A stretch of 64,000 bases of DNA from Ochotona curzoniae (GCF_017591425.1 NW_024466599.1:30806001-30870000), one strand, 5' to 3'; counted from the stretch's first letter, positions 34,855-46,163 are shown. Numbers and translations are program-made. Notes: generated from the sequence alone by a model not told the origin.

Positions 34855-36145
34855 CTTTCCCATGATTCACCAGGAAATCCCGCTGTCTGTGATTTATGTT
34901 TTCCATACAAACCACAACGAAGCCAGATTTCCCTTTTTGTATGAACGTATCATTGACTTTTTTAAAAAATCAGAATAGTATATATCTCTATTAGATGTTA
35001 CCTGGTCTTCTAGAGGTGTTTTGAATTTTAGTTTTCAATTATAGATATCAGACACATACACACGCACAAGAACAACATGACATTCAATCATTTGCCCAGC
35101 ATCAGTACACATCACAAAGGAAACTGAGGTTCCTGGCATGGAGCTCCTTGGGCTCAGCCCTTTCCCTTGCAGCCACACACAGGTAATGGCCACATGCCTG
35201 TAGCTGTGTTCATCATTCCCATGGTTGAAGACTGTTTTGAATTTTGAGTCTCTTACCTATTATATTTATGATATACACAAATTTGGTAAACATGTAATCT
35301 AGGCTTTCTTCCATGGAGTGAGTAACTCACACGCTAAATAAAGCTCATTGTCTTCATCTACCACCCTGCTAATCCCACCAAAACAATGAGTTGAGTCAGG
35401 TTTGACTTATTCTCAGAGAATCCTAACTAGTTCTCAGCAAATAAAGAGCAAAGCACCTGCAAGGGATACATTTAATGATCCAGTCTAAATCAACACCAAC
35501 ACAACTGTGAGTCAATAATAAAATATGCCTTTTCCTTCTTTTTTGAAAATTGTTCTGTAAGCTCATGGTACAGCATGCCTTATCCTATATTTCCATCACA
35601 ATGACTGACCTGTTTTCAAGGCTGTCATTTACCTAACTCCCGGGATGTGCCCACTCACAGGACATGGTGCTCTCTCTGGCTCTGGGGCCTTCCTACCAGT
35701 TTAAAGGCAGAAACACACCAAAGCAGGAGCTCTAAGAGTCTGCTCACTCTCTAGCACCATTATGCTATTAACCCATTCCTTTCCCTAGCCTCTTAACAAT
35801 CAATGCAAAGAACTTCTATCTGCTAACTGAAATCAAAATTAGCCCCTTTTAGTGACCTACAGACTTAAACACATGGGGTCTTCCTACAAAGGTCCTCTGT
35901 TCATACTACCTTCATCAGGGAGATTTTTCCCACATGCATTGGCTTATTCATAATTTCATGCCTTTGAACAGAAAAATGATCCCACTCTGCTCATCTTTCC
36001 TATCAAGTTAGGCTCTTCTCCTTCAGCTCTGGTCTAAAGCCCGCAGCATGGTACTGCAGGGTGTCCCACAAGGGCTCACTCGGAGGAGCCAGCGAAGAGT
36101 TAACAGTTCAGAAAGATCTTGGGTCACAGACCCTTGCAGCCAGAG
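34855..36145. other. Intron, nothing recognised
   Basis: Unique-looking sequence without coding signal. Confidence 0.5.
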
Positions 36146-36149
36146 AAGA

Positions 36150-36240
36150 CATTGGAAACATCCAGTCTAACATCTTAATTTGACAAAAAAAGAAATCACA
36201 ACATAAGCAAGGTCAGAGCTCATACAAGGACATGAGACTG
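36150..36240 (-). mobile_element. MIR fragment, weak
   Basis: CATCCAGTCTAACATCTTAA, then GCAAGGTCAGAGCTCATAC resembles the reversed MIR/MIR3 core. Confidence 0.4.
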
Positions 36241-36244
36241 TTCA

Positions 36245-37450
36245 AAGACCAGTAAGACACAAAACGTGGCTGAGTCGCTTTTCTACAAAACATGTAACCT
36301 GAGGGATACAAAATATGGCTCTAATATTGCAGGACTAGAAGTCCCTTGAATATTTCATGACACACAACTTGATTAGACACAAAAGTCTCAGATTCCAAAT
36401 CAGCTTCCTTTTTACATTATTCAGTCTCACAAGGTACCCAAATCTGGGGTAGTTAGAGAAGGAATAAAAAAGAAACAAACCAATCCATAAGGAAGATTTA
36501 AGATCATTAAAACCATAGCATTGAGCATTACAGTATGGGACAGTAGGAGTGAACAGCAAGAAAAGTGGTTTAACAAACAAATGCTTTAGGCCTGCAAGGA
36601 AGGGAAGGTGATGAGGAACCCAGGCACAGAGGGAGTGGGAGGGAAGTTTTTGTTCTCCTCAGGTTTTTAACTGCTCCGGGCCCCACTGATCTTTCTAGGT
36701 AGTCCCCCTGCCCCCACTTGTCTAGAAGAAACCCTAAGGTGTGGCCTGGAGGGAGCCTTTCTGGTCTTAACAATCACCAGTGAAAGTAGAAACCAACCAC
36801 TTTGTTTACATCAAAACCTCAACCCCACACCATGAAGTAGAAAGCTTGCTCAACTTCAAACCTGGTGAAGGAGCAAAGTGGTAAGGCCTAAATTATGTAA
36901 TGCTCAATGGAAAGAAAACAAGTGTGGATATTCTTCCTCAATGTCATTCATGAAAAGAACCAATTACTTGGTTTTGCACTGATATTCCTTTCCTTTTTTT
37001 TTTTTTTTAAAGAATGGGATAACCTAAAGATTTCATAAAGTATTTTCAAAATATGTAAGATGTATATTTCCCAATTCTTTGTTGAACATATTAACCTAAA
37101 AAAGTTTCCCTAGCTTGGGTCTCTATGGGTGATTTCTAGCACTATGAGTTTACTGAAGTACAAATCCTCAATATTTGTTAGAAAAGACAAGGAGCTTTTA
37201 CAGAAAAACTGTATAAAGAGAATAATGACTAGCATGGATGTGGAGGGGTGTGCATACTGAAAGGCATTTACTAGGAAAATAAGTTTAAAAGGCAGGAGTG
37301 GGGAAGAGGCGCTTAACAGCAGATAAGAGGGATCCTTTTAAAGGCTCTCTGAAAAGCAAAGAAAAGGCGCCATAGGGATTTTTCCCCCTTAGATACTGGT
37401 CAGCTGTGAAGGGCTCAGCTGTCAACAACAGAAGGTGCTTTCTTAGTTGG
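36245..37450. other. Intron, nothing recognised
   Basis: Unique-looking sequence with one poly(T)/A run at about 36994-37011. Confidence 0.5.
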
Positions 37451-37454
37451 TCCC

Positions 37455-37565
37455 CTTACTCCTGGCAAGCACACTGCTACAGTGAGGGGGAATAACCTTC
37501 CCCAAGCCCAAGCATCACCGCTGGTGAGAAAGTGGCAGAGCCTCGTCCTTGGACACAGTCTTAGG
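37455..37565 (-). mobile_element. MIR fragment
   Basis: TAACCTTCCCCAAGCCCAAG, GTGAGAAAGTGGCAGAGCCT resembles the reversed MIR core (CTTGCCCAAGGTCACA..GTGGCAGAGC). Confidence 0.55.
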
Positions 37566-38050
37566 TTTGGGGCATCTGGCCTACCTGTGGTTTTTCAGTT
37601 GAAATTTGAAAGTCTCTAGTAAAAAGAAATTCAAAGCTGCAGGGCCAGAGAATTGGGTCTCTGAAGTGACTTTGGAGTCTCCTAAAAACTCAGCAAGTGG
37701 GCACTGGAGAGCTGCACTTAGAAAGCAGATCAGGGTGCCTTGTAAAACATCATTCATTACTTTGCTTTGTGGTATTTGAGCTGAAAGATGAAGGGTCTGA
37801 AACTGCAGGCATCATACTCATATGCACATAGGCTCGATGTCTGCACACAGCACAGCACCAGACAAGTCAAACACAAGGGAATTTTTTCTTTTAAGTTTGC
37901 AAACAAGATGTTGGGATAACATTACTTGCATTTCAAGATGATGCAACAGTCATAGCTAGATAAACATATGACATTGGAAAGTCCAAATCGGTTACCTCCT
38001 AAGATCAAGTCAACAAAGAAAAGCAACAGAAATAAGCTTGGATATATTCT

Positions 38051-38193
38051 TTTTTTTTAAAGACTTATTTTATTTTCATTACAAAGTCAGATATACAGAA
38101 AGGAAGAGAGACAGAGAGAAAGACTGTCCGCCCATGTGGGATCCCTGCGCGTTAAAGGTGAGGACTTTAGCCACTAGACCGTGGTGCCGGGTC
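38051..38193 (-). mobile_element. C-SINE with internal deletion and perfect target-site duplication
   Basis: AGCTTGGATATATTCTT at 38035-38051 is repeated exactly at 38194-38210. Between them are only about 143 bases: the tail side (AAAGACTTATTTTATTTTCA, AGATATACAGAAAGG) joins at about 38135 to the head (CCATGTGGGATCCCTGCGCG, CACTAGACCGTGGTGCCGGG). The central ~190 bases are missing, while both ends and the duplication are intact. Confidence 0.93.
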
Positions 38194-38944
38194 AGCTTGG
38201 ATATATTCTTAAAAGTGGCATAAAGGGTAAGAATACAAATAACAGTTACAAATACCTTACAGAGAGGAAGCAGCAAGTAGGTAAGTATACAACAAAGGAA
38301 AATAAAATGCTATTTGTTGGAGCCTTTCTTCTAATCATTGTACAGTTCATTTCAGCATGGTCAGGGCACCCTTCCACTAGCCCCAGCAGCTGACCATTTT
38401 CTACTAGATAAACTGAATATCTGCAGGCTAGACTCTTTCAATGCTATAGAAACAGGTTACTCCCATAAGTGTTACCTAGAATGACAGTTTTATGATGAGT
38501 TTTTTACTTCATTTATGCATAATGTTTGCAGGTTTATCCATTTCACTTATAACAAAAATTTATTCACAGCTCATCTTCCCAGAGAAAAAAAATGGAGTAG
38601 CTGTGGTTATCCCTATAATAGGTTTATGAAACCCAAAACTTTCTAAATGTTCCACTTCCCAGCAGCAGACGGTCAAGACGGAAGAGCTAGTTCCTCTCTG
38701 TTTCTGGTGAAGGATCCCCACTGTTAGCCTGGCCAATTGTTTCCTAAGTGTGTGTCTTTCAATCCAATCATCTGGCTCTAGTAATGGAAAAGCAAAGTTA
38801 AGGAGCAGGCCCCACGTCTGCCAAGACAAGAAGCTTGTCTTGTCTCACAGTGGCAAGCATTTCAGGACCCATTGGTCCATTCAGTGCAGCTTAAGTTTTT
38901 GGCTACATAAAAGAGAGCTGGCTTTTTTGTTGTATGAACATAGC

Positions 38945-39070
38945 CAACACTCTTAACGCTGCACTCTTGGATTCATATTCTAATTCTGTAACTAGCTTGC
39001 TCTATGAACCTGTTTCCTAGATGCAAAAATGAGGATGACGGCACCTCTTCTCCAAGTAAAATAACCTATC
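38945..39070 (+). mobile_element. MIR
   Basis: GCACTCTTGGATTCATATTC, TAATTCTGTAACTAGCTTGC, CCTGTTTCCTAGATGCAAAA, ATGAGGATGACGGC follow the MIR order. Confidence 0.7.
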
Positions 39071-39144
39071 ATTTAGTAGACTGTTCATTTAAGGAGTCTA
39101 TAAGGAAGATCTTACTACTATCAAATTGATAAAGACCATCTGTA

Positions 39145-39205
39145 TGTGTGTGTGTGTGTGAGAGAGAGAGAGACAGAGAGAGGAAGAGAGAGAGAGAGAG
39201 AGAGA
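39145..39205. repeat. Compound microsatellite (TG)n-(AG)n
   Basis: About eight TG units then a long AG run with single interruptions. Confidence 0.95.
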
Positions 39206-39399
39206 AGCAAAGGTATAAGTGGGAGTGGAGGGCTCTGATGGTATAAATAGATTCCCAAACTTCATCTTGCTTTTCAAAGTATAGCCTACGGCTTAGAAGC
39301 ATTGGCATGGAAGACTGAAACAAACATTCTACTAAAGGACAGGTTATTTCACTCATCAAACCAAAAGACATTTTAGAGAATTAAGAAATTACATTTGTA

Positions 39400-39897
39400 G
39401 GGGCTGGCGCAATGGTTCAACTGGCTGATCATCTGCCTCCAGGTGTTAGCAACCCATATGGGTGCTGGATCCTCTCCTGGCTGTTCCACTTCCCATCCAG
39501 CTTCCTGTTTGTGGCCTGGAAAAGCAGTAGAGGATGACCCAAGCCTTGACACCCTTCATCCACGTGGCAGAACAGGAGTAAACTCCTGGCTCCTGGTTTA
39601 GGATTGGCTAAGCTCTGGCTGTTGCAGCCATTCAGGAAGCAAACCAGTGGATTAAAGATCTTTTTTTAGGTGTATAGATTTAATTTTTGATAATTTTTAC
39701 ATATTTGATTAGGATGCTAAGGGACAGGGCTAGGGGAAAATGGGTGAGAACATTGTTTTGACATTCTATTTTTTCCTTCCTGTAACTGGGGCGAGGGGAG
39801 AGATAAAGGGAGAGACCACATCCTGGATAGAAGATTTTTCTCTTTTGTCTCTCCTCTCTGTGAATCTGTCTTCCCATTCTAAATAAATCTTTTAAGA
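39400..39897 (+). mobile_element. C-SINE split by an inserted retroposon end
   Basis: The head and body run from GGGGCTGGCGCAATGGTTCA to CAAACCAGTGGATTAAAGAT (about 39660). The 3' end resumes at GATAGAAGATTTTTCTC and ends CTAAATAAATCTTTTAAG. About 160 bases between (39661-39822) are foreign to the SINE. Confidence 0.85.
39661..39822 (-). mobile_element. Short retroposon end (probably L1 3' terminus) inside a C-SINE
   Basis: On the minus strand it reads CCCCAGTTACAGGAAGGAAA, GTCAAAACAATGTTCTCACC, AGCATCCTAATCAAATATG, TTAAATCTATACACCTAAAA and a short poly(A). The A-tail at the minus-strand 3' end and the repeated host-SINE text on both sides (GGATTAAAGATCT / GGATAGAAGATTT) fit a 5'-truncated retroposition. 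The source as lagomorph L1 3' UTR is my inference. Confidence 0.55.
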
Positions 39898-40169
39898 ACT
39901 GACATTTTAAAATTAATTTTAGTGCAATACAAAAAAGTGAACTCAAAAATATTCTTAGAAGTACTTGGAATATTGACTTTAACAAAAATGGATGAACATG
40001 AAATGTATGTTATTTTCTGTAAGTAAATAGCAATATTATCATAAAAAGTTGACAGATTTCCTTACTATATAATAAACTGTCAAAAGACATAGTACAACAA
40101 ATAACTAAGCTAATTAAAAGCTTAAGTTAAGTAGCAAAGGGATGAAAAAAAATCAATAAGAAAAATTTG

Positions 40170-40465
40170 GGGGCCCTATGTGGTAGCGTAATGGCTAAAG
40201 TCCTCAACTTGCATATGCCAGGATCAAATATGGGTACCGGTACATGTCCCAGCTGCTCTACTACCTATCCAGCTCCATGTTTGTAGCCGGAGAAAGCAAT
40301 GGAGGATGGCCCAAGACCTTGGGAACCTGCATCCACATGGGAGACCTAGAACTAGCTCCTGGCTCCTGACTTCAGACTGGCTCAGTTCCAGCTGTTGTAG
40401 CCACTTGGGGACAGGATCAACGGATGTAAGATCTTTCTCGCCCTCTCTATAAATCTGACTTTTCT
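40170..40465 (+). mobile_element. C-SINE, pika-type, tail-to-tail with the next copy
   Basis: GGGGGCCCTATGTGGTAGCG head, CTACCTATCCAGCTCCATG, end CTCTCTATAAATCTGACTTT. It lacks a poly(A) tail, because it stops a few bases before the reverse copy begins. Confidence 0.9.
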
Positions 40466-40477
40466 TTGCCGACATTC

Positions 40478-40785
40478 TTTTTTTTTTTAAAAGATTTATT
40501 TTTATTATTTTTTTTATTGGAAAGGCGGATATACAGAGAAGAGAGACAGAGAGGAAGATCTTCCGTCCGATGATTCACTCCCCAAGTGGGCACAATGGCC
40601 GATGCTATGCCAATCCGAAGCCAGGAGCCAGGAACTTCTTCCGGGTCCCCCACGCAGGTGCAGGGTCCCAAAGCTTTGGGCCGTCCTCGACTGCCTTCCC
40701 GGGCCACAGGCGGAGAGCTGGATGGGAAGCGGGGCTGCCAGGATAGAACCGGTGCCCATATGGGATTCCGGGCGTGCAAGGCAAT
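40478..40785 (-). mobile_element. C-SINE, pika-type, young-looking, head truncated
   Basis: T-rich tail, AGGAAGATCTTCCGTCCGAT, GGCGGATATACAGAGAAG, GGTCCCCCACGCAGGTGCAG, ending GATTCCGGGCGTGCAAGGCA. The last ~35 bases of the usual head are absent, as in 5' truncation. CpG content is high. Confidence 0.92.
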
Positions 40786-40899
40786 GTCAAATTACCATAT
40801 GTACTAAGGTGGGCTAATGTTTTGGGGAGAGTTTTAGTTAGTAATGTCCTGGAGCTCTGGCGATGTTAATGTAAGAATGAAAACAGACAAGAATGAGAC

Positions 40900-41222
40900 A
40901 TGTGAGCATATACACACACTCACAAATATGTAACTGAGCAAAATATTCAAACTCACTGGGGGAAAAAGAAATCTATATAAAAAAAATGATGAAACATGCC
41001 TGTCAAATCTGAAGAGTATTCAATAACGTGAAGAATAAAATACACTTGAAATAAGAATTAGGGCAAGGAAATGATCTCTACGTCAAGTTTGTAAAGTTCA
41101 AAGACAAAAGGCTGGAAGGATGCCAGCAATAGTTACTTCAGGAATGAGTTGCTTTAACTTTATTTTGCTTTTTTGCATTTCCATACTTTCAGATAATTTT
41201 TTATAACTGAAAAAAATTTTTT
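40900..41222 (+). mobile_element. L1M-type 3' end, diverged
   Basis: AAAGGCTGGAAGGATGCCAG, ATAGTTACTTCAGGAATGAG, then TTTTGCATTTCCATACTTTC and AATTTTTTATAACTGAAAAA follow old L1M 3' UTR ends. The 5' limit is uncertain. Confidence 0.5.
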
Positions 41223-41224
41223 CT

Positions 41225-43080
41225 ACTGTTATGCCCACAAGAATAACTGGTTCAACTAAATTTGGTTTTTTAAAAAAGTAAGAAACGAACAAACAAAAAG
41301 AAATCAGGCAGATTCTCAGTGCCAAGCCCATACACAATGAATCAAAATCAGTAAGATCCTTGGTGATATGTCTGCATTTTAGCGTTTAAGGAAACACTGT
41401 TATATAACACACATGGCCACTCAATAAATTCAAGTCTACTGACTCTAACTGAGGAATCAGTGGGGGTACTTCTGCTGTTGGTAATGCTCCATGAATTGTA
41501 ATTTGGACAGAAAGTAACTTACAGACCACAGCATTTTTACTGAAAGCACATGATGATCACAAGCTTCTCATTCTGAAATTTTTACGTTATAATACGATGC
41601 ACCAAATACACCGGTTTCAAAGCAAAATTTCAACCTTCTCTATTAGTGCAACCATTATATGTAATGGGTGTTTTAAAAATAATAATACAAGCATTATGAT
41701 TATATGCAAGTTAATTAGATAAGAGGAAGGCTATTTTGATGTAGTGATTTCTGGTTACTAGAATGTAACAAATAATAGATTGATAAGTAGAAGGCTCCCA
41801 CAAATTGAATGTTCTCCACCCAGATGACAAGGTTCTGCATCATGTCTTGTTTCCAACAGGCCCTGTGATTCTGTGCATGCGGCTTTCTCTCTTGCATCCA
41901 CCTTCTGAAAACAAGATACCAGGTTTTTGGTTTTTTCCCCCAAGGTATCGCGAAGGAACACTTGGTAAGGTCTCTACAAGTGTACCATCCAGATTCCTAA
42001 AACGAATCACCAAATGCTTGGGTGATGGAGACTGGTGACTGCAAATCAGGAAACAAACACCAGTTTGAGTGAGTCACCTGTGATCCCAGATAACACAGCT
42101 GCAGCCAGGGCTTGGTGCAAACAAACGGCCACAGCAATCACAAACCAGAATCTCCTGCTTGATGGTTTCTCACATTAAAAAGCACAAGTCAGCTCTGTGA
42201 AACCAGGAAGTGGAAACCAGGATACCACATAAATAACAGAGTTCCTTGAGTTCAATGTTCTTATCCTTCTACTCCAAGTCCATTTAATTTTTCAGTAGAC
42301 ACGTGAAAATGCAGATGCTGTTTGTCAAGCAGTAAGCAGAAGGGTAAAAGTAAACTAATATGACAGGCTTTTGAAACATTTCAAAAGGAAATGTTAATAC
42401 TTTTTGGAGGCCTTACTTTGATCGAAACTGAAAACAAAGGTGATCAGAAGATGGCTGATGCATCAAAAGAATGTATCAGAGCAAGTGGCAAAACAGCTGT
42501 AGAAGCAGAAAGGCCTGGCCCCACTTTGGTTCATGCATATTCTATCTTCCTGGCTCTATTTCAGGTAACTTAAACTTGCAAAAGATGAGGAGAAACTGTG
42601 CCACAGGGCACTGCCATCTAAATACTACACCAGGACCTCTTTGCAGGCTCCCCCGAGTGAAGAAACCAGACATCTTGACGGCCTCTAAAATTCCTGGACA
42701 GGGGATATACCCTGGCCCCAAGCCCGCCCCTTGCTGACCAGGCTCAACACAGGGGTAAAGCAAACACTCAGGCTATATTTTTCAAAGGGGGTATCTCCTA
42801 TCAACACCACACGCCCATTAGTAGGCAGGGCTCCAAGGAAAACATGACTTAAGCAGGTTCTAATGAGCTCCTGTACCGTGATAGAAGCACCTTCTGCTGA
42901 AACACTGCAAAGCAGCTGGAAACAATGGCAGTGAGCCCCAGACCGCTCCACCCACAGGACCCCTCTCAAAGTTAAACGTAAAAATATCCACTGTGGTCAT
43001 TTCTGAAATAAGAACAAGAGAAAGCATTCCCGCAAAGCTCCCATGTTTGCCCGACGTTTCCATGCAGCAGGCAACACTAC
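41225..43080. other. Intron just upstream of the 132-nt exon region
   Basis: I see no named repeat or extra exon. Open frames at 41805-42038 and 42391-42737 have no homology I recognise. Confidence 0.5.
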
Positions 43081-43212
43081 CTCATAATGAAGGGAACAAA
43101 AGGCGCCAAGCTCAGGGCAGAAGAGGTGCCATCCATCGGGGACGGGTAGAGTCTCTCCAACACCAAAAGTAAGAGAAACATGCTTGGATGACGGTCTGGC
43201 TCTCCCGCATCA
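43081..43212 (-). CDS. THADA: THADA internal exon, 132 nt (second of three)
   Basis: The acceptor is TTGATTTGCAG with only a moderate pyrimidine tract, and the donor is ATGAG|GTAGTG, weaker than the donors of the other two exons. The exon completes a serine codon, then gives 43 codons starting DAGEPDRHPSMFLLLLVLER, followed by LYPSPMDGTSSALSLAPFVP and FIM, and ends with AG of a split arginine. The RHPSMFLLLLVLERLY core and the PMDGTSSALS motif are strongly THADA-like. The stretch reads as a hydrophobic helix plus loop of the ARM/HEAT solenoid. A 1,149-nt intron separates it from the upstream exon and a 34,465-nt intron from the downstream one. No stop or frameshift is present. Confidence 0.94.
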
Positions 43213-44361
43213 CTGCAAATCAATTAATGTACAGAAGATTTAAAATTTAAGAATTGAGACACTATCTTCAAACACATTTTCTCATTCAGTAATTACATAA
43301 ATGGAGACTCTAAAAAGGGCCAGTCTTTCTTTCTTCAGTTTTTTTTTTTCTCCTGCTAATTTTCCTAATGTGAACAATAAGGAAAAACAACTGCAATGCT
43401 GGAGACTGGCTTTTGTGCAGGATTCTGTTCTCAAAGCCCATGAATGCTTACGCAGACTTTGCAGTTTTAATTAGAATTGTTCATACAGCAGAGGGGTGGG
43501 ATGCCTGCTTGAGTTTGAAATGAGAAACTTTCCAACTTCAAAATGTATTTAAAGAAAGCATCAACAGGCAGTCACTTACTACGGCCAGGAAAGTTTGTGT
43601 AAACAAACTACTAATTTAAGAAACAAGTATCATAAATTGAAGCTAAATGCACTGATGTCATTTTATTTTTCCATTACAGATAATAGTACACATGCATAAC
43701 AACGGTAAATATCACTAGACGACTACAAACCTTACATTGTAAGATGTCTGTATGAACAATCCCACTACCAGCAAAAGAATGTGATTCAAAGGACAATGGT
43801 AAGACTGGGGGCCTTATGGTGGCTTTGCATTCTAGAATTTCATTTCCAAGGTCACTGCTCATTTTTGTTCAGGAGAACCAGTACCTTCTCTTATCGCAGG
43901 TGACAGGATTAGTCAGCTAATTGCTACAGTTTCACAATGGCAAACTATGACTTGGTAATGAAAAATGGCAGGTGTGTATTAAGCAAACTCAATATATAAG
44001 CACACAGAATTTAAAAAACAAGAGGAAGAAAAATAATTCTTAGAAAACATCATGTATTTTTAAGAAGCTAGTTCCTATAATACTGAAACCAGGATTAAAT
44101 TTGATAAAAAAAAATCAATCTATAACAAAAACATTTTAAAAGACGACATAAAAATAGACTGCATAATTTTTCAGGTAAAAAAAATCTACCATGGAGAGAC
44201 AGCCAAGGATGCAACTCTGAAAATGCATCATTAAAAAAAAAAACACTATATGTATTATAAGAAAGGAAGTGATTGAAATCTGTTACCTAAGAAGAAAAGT
44301 TACAATTAATAAAGTCACGTACATCTGTGATTTCAATCACTCCACCCCGTTCTTGTCTTAC
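43213..44361 (-). other. THADA: THADA intron, 1,149 nt
   Basis: This short phase-2 intron begins GTAAGA and ends TTTGCAG on the minus strand. It contains no C-SINE. I recognise no repeat family in it. Confidence 0.9.
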
Positions 44362-44451
44362 CTGTCCGCCATATTGGCCACAGTTTTCAACTGATTGAGA
44401 AGAAAAGGAAAGAGTTCTGGGAAACGAGAGAAAAACTGCGTCCCTGTCATT
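44362..44451 (-). CDS. THADA: THADA internal exon, 90 nt (first of three in transcript order)
   Basis: Read on the minus strand, the acceptor is TTTTCTCTGCAG after a strong pyrimidine tract, and the donor is CAG|GTAAGA, a near-consensus 5' splice site. The exon starts with the last base of a split codon and gives 29 whole codons beginning MTGTQFFSRFPELFPFLLNQ and ending VANMAD, plus AG of a split serine. The MTG-FFSRFPEL-PFLL-QL-TVAN pattern is a recognisable THADA segment. Compared with the human protein from memory, several positions differ (F for Y after PEL, N for K, K for E, M-A for T-V), all compatible with helical repeat surfaces. No stop or frameshift is seen. The exon belongs to the helical solenoid C-terminal of the DUF2428 core. 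Confidence 0.93.
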
Positions 44452-44749
44452 CTGCAGAGAAAAGGAAAAAAAAATACATGACTATTACATAGTTCTTCTA
44501 CTCTGTTAATAAGGACTTTGTTACAAGGGGAGATAACCTACAGTGTATTAAAAATTTAACAACAGAATTCTTATATATAATTTTGATTAAGGAAGTATAA
44601 TGAATGCATGGATGCTTATCTTGAAATTAATATTATGTATGTGGAAAGATATTTGATATTCAATTCTGTCAGGGAAGAAATATGTAATCTGTGAAAACAT
44701 CAAGTTTGCACAGCTGATTTGGACTATGAGTAGAGTCAACATCTGATTG

Positions 44750-44905
44750 AGACCAATTCAACCTCAGAGCTACAGGCAGATCCACAAAAAGGTTTCTCAA
44801 TCTCCACCCTTTACACCCTCCCCCAACGATGACAACTAAAACATCTCCAGACACTGCCAAATGTAGCCTGTGGTACAAAATAGCCTCTGACCAGGAACTC
44901 GTGGC
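44750..44905. mobile_element. hAT-Charlie mini-transposon, MER20-like
   Basis: CAATCTCCACCCTTTACACC, CGATGACAACTAAAACATCT, CCAGACACTGCCAAATGTAG, CCTGTGGTACAAAATAGCC follow the MER20 pattern (GTTGTGACAACCAAAAATGT..CCAAATGTCCCCTGGGGGGC). No coding capacity is expected. Confidence 0.7.
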
Positions 44906-45010
44906 CTGGAGTATAGGCATGAGAAGTACACACTTGACCCGTGAGGTTCTAGAGATCCAACTGCTATCAACACTGTAAGGATTACCTTTTTCATCTCCAT
45001 AAAAACTACT

Positions 45011-45333
45011 TTTTTAAAAAAATTTATTTTTATTAGAAAAATATACAGAGGAGAGACAAACAAGAAGAAGATCTGACATCTGCTAATTCACTCCCCAAGC
45101 AGCCACAATGGCTGGAGTTGAACCAATCTGAAGCCAGGAGCCAGGAGCCTTTTCTAGGTCTCCCACACGAGTGCAGGGTTCCAAGGCTTTGGTCCATCCT
45201 CTACTGCTTTCCCAGGCCACAGCAGAGAGCTGGATGGGAAACAGGGCTACAAGGATTAGAACTGGTACCCATATGGAATTCCCGGCGCATTCAAAGTGAG
45301 GACTTCAGTCACTAGGCTACTGAGCCAGGCCCC
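45011..45333 (-). mobile_element. C-SINE, pika-type
   Basis: TTTTTAAAAAAATTTATTTT tail, GAAGAAGATCTGACATCTGC, GCCAGGAGCCAGGAGCC, head GGCTACTGAGCCAGGCCC. Flanked by AAAACTACT on both sides (45002-45010 and 45335-45343). Confidence 0.93.
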
Positions 45334-46163
45334 CAAAACTACTCTTGAACTCTGCCAACATCCTAAAAATAGGTCCTCTGACCACACAGATGACCAGAAA
45401 GTTCAATCTGAACACAGCAGTGAGGAACTATTTTGTCAGCATAGCTATTTTAAGCATTACTCAGAAGAAGTAGCATAAATATTCCCTAACCTGCCTGGCT
45501 GAATAAGCTCTAGATGCATGCTCCTATTAGTAAAGGCAGAGAATATAATTATTTGTTAAAAAACAAAAACAAACAAACAAAAAAAACCTCAGATCCTATG
45601 AGTGCACAGCATCCCTTCATGTAATCCATATCCCTATGAAGACTCACAAAGTTTCCCATGTTTCCTGTGCCCCTTCCCAGCTAAATCCAGTCCCACCAAA
45701 GCAACCACAGACTTAATTTGTATCACCACAGTTTGGTTTTGTCTAGTCTAGAATTTCATAGAAATATAAGAATATATTACATAATTTTTTGGGTCTGGGT
45801 TTCTTCACTCAGCATAAAGTTTATGCGATTTATCCATGTTACTTGGCATATCAATGGGCTGTTTTTCTCTTGAGCATTGTTCCAATGTATGAATATTTAA
45901 GTTTGCTTATTCATTCTCCTGGCAGACATGGGCTCTTACCATTTTTGGCTGTCATGAACAAAGCTGTTATGAACATTCTTGTATAAAGATTTTTGTGGAT
46001 ATACTTGGTCACTCCTCTTGGATTAAAATCTGAGAATAAAGCTGTAATACATTTAACCCTTTCAGAAATGGACAAAATGGTTAAAACACCTTATACTGCC
46101 AATGACAAGTGAGAGTTCTGGTGATTCTATATCCTTGGCAAGTAATAAGCATTTCTCATGTCC

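Larger units (their letters stand above)
8616..43080 (-). other. THADA: THADA intron, 34,465 nt
   Basis: This is the interval between the 132-nt and 169-nt exons, phase 2 (AG|G). It starts with a weak GTAGTG donor and ends with TTCCTAG. It holds most of the repeats listed here, including the L1 at 21.6 kb, the Tigger at 30.5 kb and more than a dozen C-SINEs. I found no other conserved exon-like frame with splice sites inside it. Confidence 0.9.

Noticed and set aside
40447..40817. Several overlapping open frames of 60-110 codons on both strands
   Set aside because: All are translations of C-SINE sequence. The same peptide motifs recur at every copy (for example near 46.3 kb and 51.8 kb).
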